Of a stretch of DNA of 32,400 bases, positions 29,957 to 32,400 are shown in pieces. Each line of letters starts with the position of its first letter. Position 1 is the stretch's first letter. Made by a program: the position numbers and the translations under genes. Under the pieces are notes generated by a model. That model worked only from the letters and a program-made list of their open reading frames with translations, was not told the DNA's origin and ran no database searches. Source of the stretch: a virus; the IMG/VR virus record IMGVR_UViG_3300043544_000301, positions 1 to 32,400 of that record; one strand, written 5' to 3'.

Positions 29957-30450
29957 AAGTCGTCACGAACGGCCCAATCAAAATCAGCACGAAAATCAAT
30001 TGCTGTAGTCAGAAATGCCAATTGCCCATCGGGCGGTGCTACCCATTCCACCGGCGAGGACACTTCCGCAGCAAAACATCCTCGCAAATTTCCAGACGGT
30101 GGTGCAGTTTTCAAGACACCTGAAATCAATTGCTGACATAGGGCATACAACCCTACCTCATCATCAAGCAACGCCCTGGCAATGCTACCCGGCTGATCCA
30201 CTGAATAACGCAAATATAATCGCACTCGCACCCGAAATTCACAAACAACTTGCTCGGGTGATTGCTCTTCAATAACAAATCGCATATCCCGCGGTGATAT
30301 GAGGCAGAATACACTCGCAGGCGGAATTGTGTCTGGTGCGTTGTCAGTTGTGGATATAAGCACGGTGCTAATATCGAGGCCTAAAGACTCGGCCACTGTA
30401 TTAGCAAACCATGAAATAATCGCATTTGGAGTTACGTCACTCATGGTCAT
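29953..30450 (-). CDS. Putative tail terminator / completion-like protein
   Basis: The 165-residue protein starts MTMSDVTPNAIISWFANTVA, with overlapping ATGA at both ends, so it is tightly coupled to its neighbours. A long N-terminal helix, a central beta region (QVVCEFRVRVRLYLRYSVDQ) and a late helix/strand part resemble small tail terminator or completion proteins, which cap the tail tube as a ring. These normally lie before the tube gene, so the place here, after the tail proteins, is unusual, and a baseplate or collar role is equally possible. Confidence 0.5.
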   Translation of the reverse strand: MTMSDVTPNAIISWFANTVAESLGLDISTVLISTTDNAPDTIPPASVFCLISPRDMRFVIEEQSPEQVVCEFRVRVRLYLRYSVDQPGSIARALLDDEVGLYALCQQLISGVLKTAPPSGNLRGCFAAEVSSPVEWVAPPDGQLAFLTTAIDFRADFDWAVRDDL

Positions 30451-32400
30451 GCCATTACAGGCCCAATACGCCGACTCACGTTTAAGGCAAGCCCCTTATA
30501 TTGTAATTGCTCTGCTGGTGGTGTGAGATAAGGCCGCACCGTCACGGGCAGAGGCGCTTGTGGTGGCGGTGCTCTGTCAAGAGCCCATACAGCTTTTAGC
30601 TTTACACGATAAATATACGTGTCTCCTGTTGGTGATAGCGCCGGAGGATAAACGCGAATTTTCGGACGCCCCACTACCCATCCAGTAATAGTGATTTGTG
30701 CGTTACTCGGGCCGACTTTTGCGACAAAATCTTCGATTGCAGGTATTTCTGGCATCTGTCCGTGTCGTTCGCAGTCGTATTCGAGAATACGATAACACGC
30801 CATCGGTCCTACATTGATCACAACATGAGAAGGACCTCCAAAATCTGAAAGTCGCAAAGCCTGTCTTGCAGAGTTGTAAACGTACGTATCTGAAATGCGG
30901 GTATATGTGTATAAACCGTACTTGTGCTGGTTATCGTAGCGACCCAGGATGTAGTCAGGCCATAAGCCCTCGTATGGATCAAACTCCTCACTAGTGCGAT
31001 ATACAACAGCTTCCACTGGAAAGTCAGGCTTGTTTTGTTGTGTGTTTTCTTGAGTATTGTCACTAGATTCTGTTTGCGCGTTATCTTGCGGTCGTGCCTG
31101 AAATCCCTCTGGAAGATCTTCTGTGGGAAATCCTTTTTCGAATGTGTAGGGATATTGGAGGTAGTTTATGAATGGATCGAGAATTGCAGGATTGCGATAC
31201 TGTATTCGGGGCATTGCGGTCAAACCAAATGGATCGCCTTTCCAGCTAATGTAGGGACTATATAACTCGTTACCAAATGGATATGGTAAATCATGCCCCT
31301 CTGGAAGCTTGGGAATATCATCCTTATCCTTTTCAATGGCCTCCAATTCTTTTCCACAAGCAAATAAGTGACCGCGAATGAAATTCGTCAGGTTGCCATC
31401 TACATCTTCTGGCAACGTTTCCACGTCCATGTTCAACGTTACTCGCGACTCCTGTCCAAATTCCTCTATGATTTCACAGTTTTGGATTATCCATGAGTAG
31501 CCGTATCGCGCAGCTACACGATCATCACGAAAATGCAGAAACGCATCTGCTAGCTGCACTGCTCTGCGAATCAGCATGTAACGCGGAATGGCGGGTGGTG
31601 CTGTGAGTGTGATTTGAAGCCCAACAATACAAGTGGCTCCGTCCTGCACTCGACGTCTGTGTGCGATGTTCATTGTTGTGCATGGCCAGGGTGCCGCATC
31701 TTTGATTTGACGGTCAGTGATTTCATAATCAAGCCGTAAGCCGTCTTCGCGATACGAAAATCGCGCACTTTCTCGGCGAAAACCAGGCTCTAGCGGAGGC
31801 CAGCAATAAAAACGGGCAACGCGCGCAGACAATTTGAAAGGACGTGACTGAACGAGGGTCCCGCGAATAGTGCGCGTAATTTGGAAGTTAGTGTCAAATG
31901 ATTCGTCAATAGCCCATCTGTTGCTCAGTATCAGCGGCGAGTGTTCGTCTTCTGGCCAATCGTGAGTTGCAGCTCGTTGGTGTGAGTCAGTGGGAGCTTG
32001 AAGAGCACAACTTTCTACCTGCCACGAAATTGTGCACAAACGGCTGCCTATCACAGAAAGAATTCGTAATTCTTTGGGTTGGGGGCCATTGCGAAAGTCT
32101 CTGACAACATATTCATCAGTAGCGTCAGCTGGGTGGATATCGAGAATCGGGCGATCTTCAATCACAACTTGCCCATTTTCGACCCTTACTTCGCGCACCA
32201 CCAACTGCAAACGTTTCCGTGGTTCACGAAGTGCAATGAAAATATCCTCCAATCGTTTTTGTGCCGTGTTTCTGTTGACAGGCTCTCCGTTTTGCTCATT
32301 CAATAGCCACGTTCCCGGAGAATGCTCGTGCGCACCAACGATTCCCTCAACGGCAATAAAAAACTTTGTGTAGAGGTAGTCAGTGCCTGAATCATCATAT
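30447..32400 (-). CDS. Large tail protein, main part (5' end at left window edge)
   Basis: This reading frame runs off the right end and continues in the left 322 bases through the terminal repeat; the full protein is about 675 residues, starting at the ATG at 322. An internal Met at 32303 is not the true start. The protein is mixed alpha/beta with many charged turns; a Gln/Asn/Thr-rich linker (AQTESSDNTQENTQQNKPDF) separates two larger parts. No known domain is recognised. Following the tape-measure-like gene and preceding the fibre-like genes, it is probably a distal tail or baseplate hub component. Its stop overlaps the next start by ATGA. Confidence 0.78.
   Translation of the reverse strand, partial: YDDSGTDYLYTKFFIAVEGIVGAHEHSPGTWLLNEQNGEPVNRNTAQKRLEDIFIALREPRKRLQLVVREVRVENGQVVIEDRPILDIHPADATDEYVVRDFRNGPQPKELRILSVIGSRLCTISWQVESCALQAPTDSHQRAATHDWPEDEHSPLILSNRWAIDESFDTNFQITRTIRGTLVQSRPFKLSARVARFYCWPPLEPGFRRESARFSYREDGLRLDYEITDRQIKDAAPWPCTTMNIAHRRRVQDGATCIVGLQITLTAPPAIPRYMLIRRAVQLADAFLHFRDDRVAARYGYSWIIQNCEIIEEFGQESRVTLNMDVETLPEDVDGNLTNFIRGHLFACGKELEAIEKDKDDIPKLPEGHDLPYPFGNELYSPYISWKGDPFGLTAMPRIQYRNPAILDPFINYLQYPYTFEKGFPTEDLPEGFQARPQDNAQTESSDNTQENTQQNKPDFPVEAVVYRTSEEFDPYEGLWPDYILGRYDNQHKYGLYTYTRISDTYVYNSARQALRLSDFGGPSHVVINVGPMACYRILEYDCERHGQMPEIPAIEDFVAKVGPSNAQITITGWVVGRPKIRVYPPALSPTGDTYIYRVKLKAVWALDRAPPPQAPLPVTVRPYLTPPAEQLQYKGLALNVSRRIGPVMA
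32153..32400. repeat. Right copy of terminal direct repeat
   Basis: Same 248 bases as the left end except for three substitutions. It closes the circle and lets the split tail gene be read through. A fixed terminal repeat, as in some linear phages, would normally be identical in both copies. Confidence 0.93.

Noticed and set aside
32079-32306. Plus-strand frames near the right end
   Set aside because: They are antisense to the large tail gene and repeat the left-end sequence; no independent coding evidence.

Overview
The window reads as one complete, circularly closed genome of a small tailed bacteriophage (siphovirus-like gene set). The first 248 bases recur at the right end (32153-32400) with only three mismatches, so the unit is a circle or head-to-tail concatemer of about 32,152 bp cut inside a tail gene. 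Almost every gene lies on the minus strand in overlapping, translationally coupled blocks with Shine-Dalgarno leaders, so the host is bacterial. The general style (secreted Pro-rich thioredoxin-fold-like protein, papain-like protease, protease with an RRSPE/ALLGGEPPRLDLG signature, poly-Thr/Cys-rich tail proteins) reminds me of phages of Planctomycetes or related groups; that host guess is inference. No integrase, DNA polymerase, tRNA or CRISPR array was seen.

In the direction of transcription (right to left): 22397 to 17396 is an early block behind two sigma70-like promoters: a small helix-turn-helix protein, several small unknown genes, a DnaQ-like 3'-5' exonuclease, an SMC/Rad50-like ATPase and a small primase-zinc-finger-like protein. 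17067 to 13182 is a replication block (RusA resolvase, two unknowns, a second small primase-type zinc protein, and a CHC2-TOPRIM-helicase fusion). It is bracketed by two ~146-bp inverted copies of an iteron-like cluster of TGACGGTT repeats with hairpins. A minus-strand terminator at 12840-12872 closes it, and one probable small plus-strand gene sits at 12581-12829.

12505 to 7320 is a lysis/packaging block: HTH-Zn regulator, small protein, secreted thioredoxin-like protein, papain-family protease, holin-like protein, terminase small and large subunits, and a KTSC-domain protein. 7166 leftwards, across the circle junction and back to 22505, is the virion block: head protease with a nested scaffold start, decoration protein, major capsid protein, head-tail adaptor, a neck/tail protein, a Mu gp29-like portal, tail assembly chaperone with a probable -1 frameshift, a short tape-measure-like protein, a 675-aa tail protein split by the window ends, a tail-terminator-like protein, two very large Cys-rich/poly-Thr tail or adhesin proteins, and two glycosyltransferases.

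The two late blocks share a nearly identical 19-nt element followed by TATAAT, suggesting co-regulation. Other features worth a second look are the inverted iteron pair, the frameshift, a motif shared by the head protease and the capsid N-terminus, the nested scaffold start, the protease-plus-holin lysis cassette, and the pairing of mucin-like tail proteins with glycosyltransferases. All family names come from motif reading by eye; no database search was possible.
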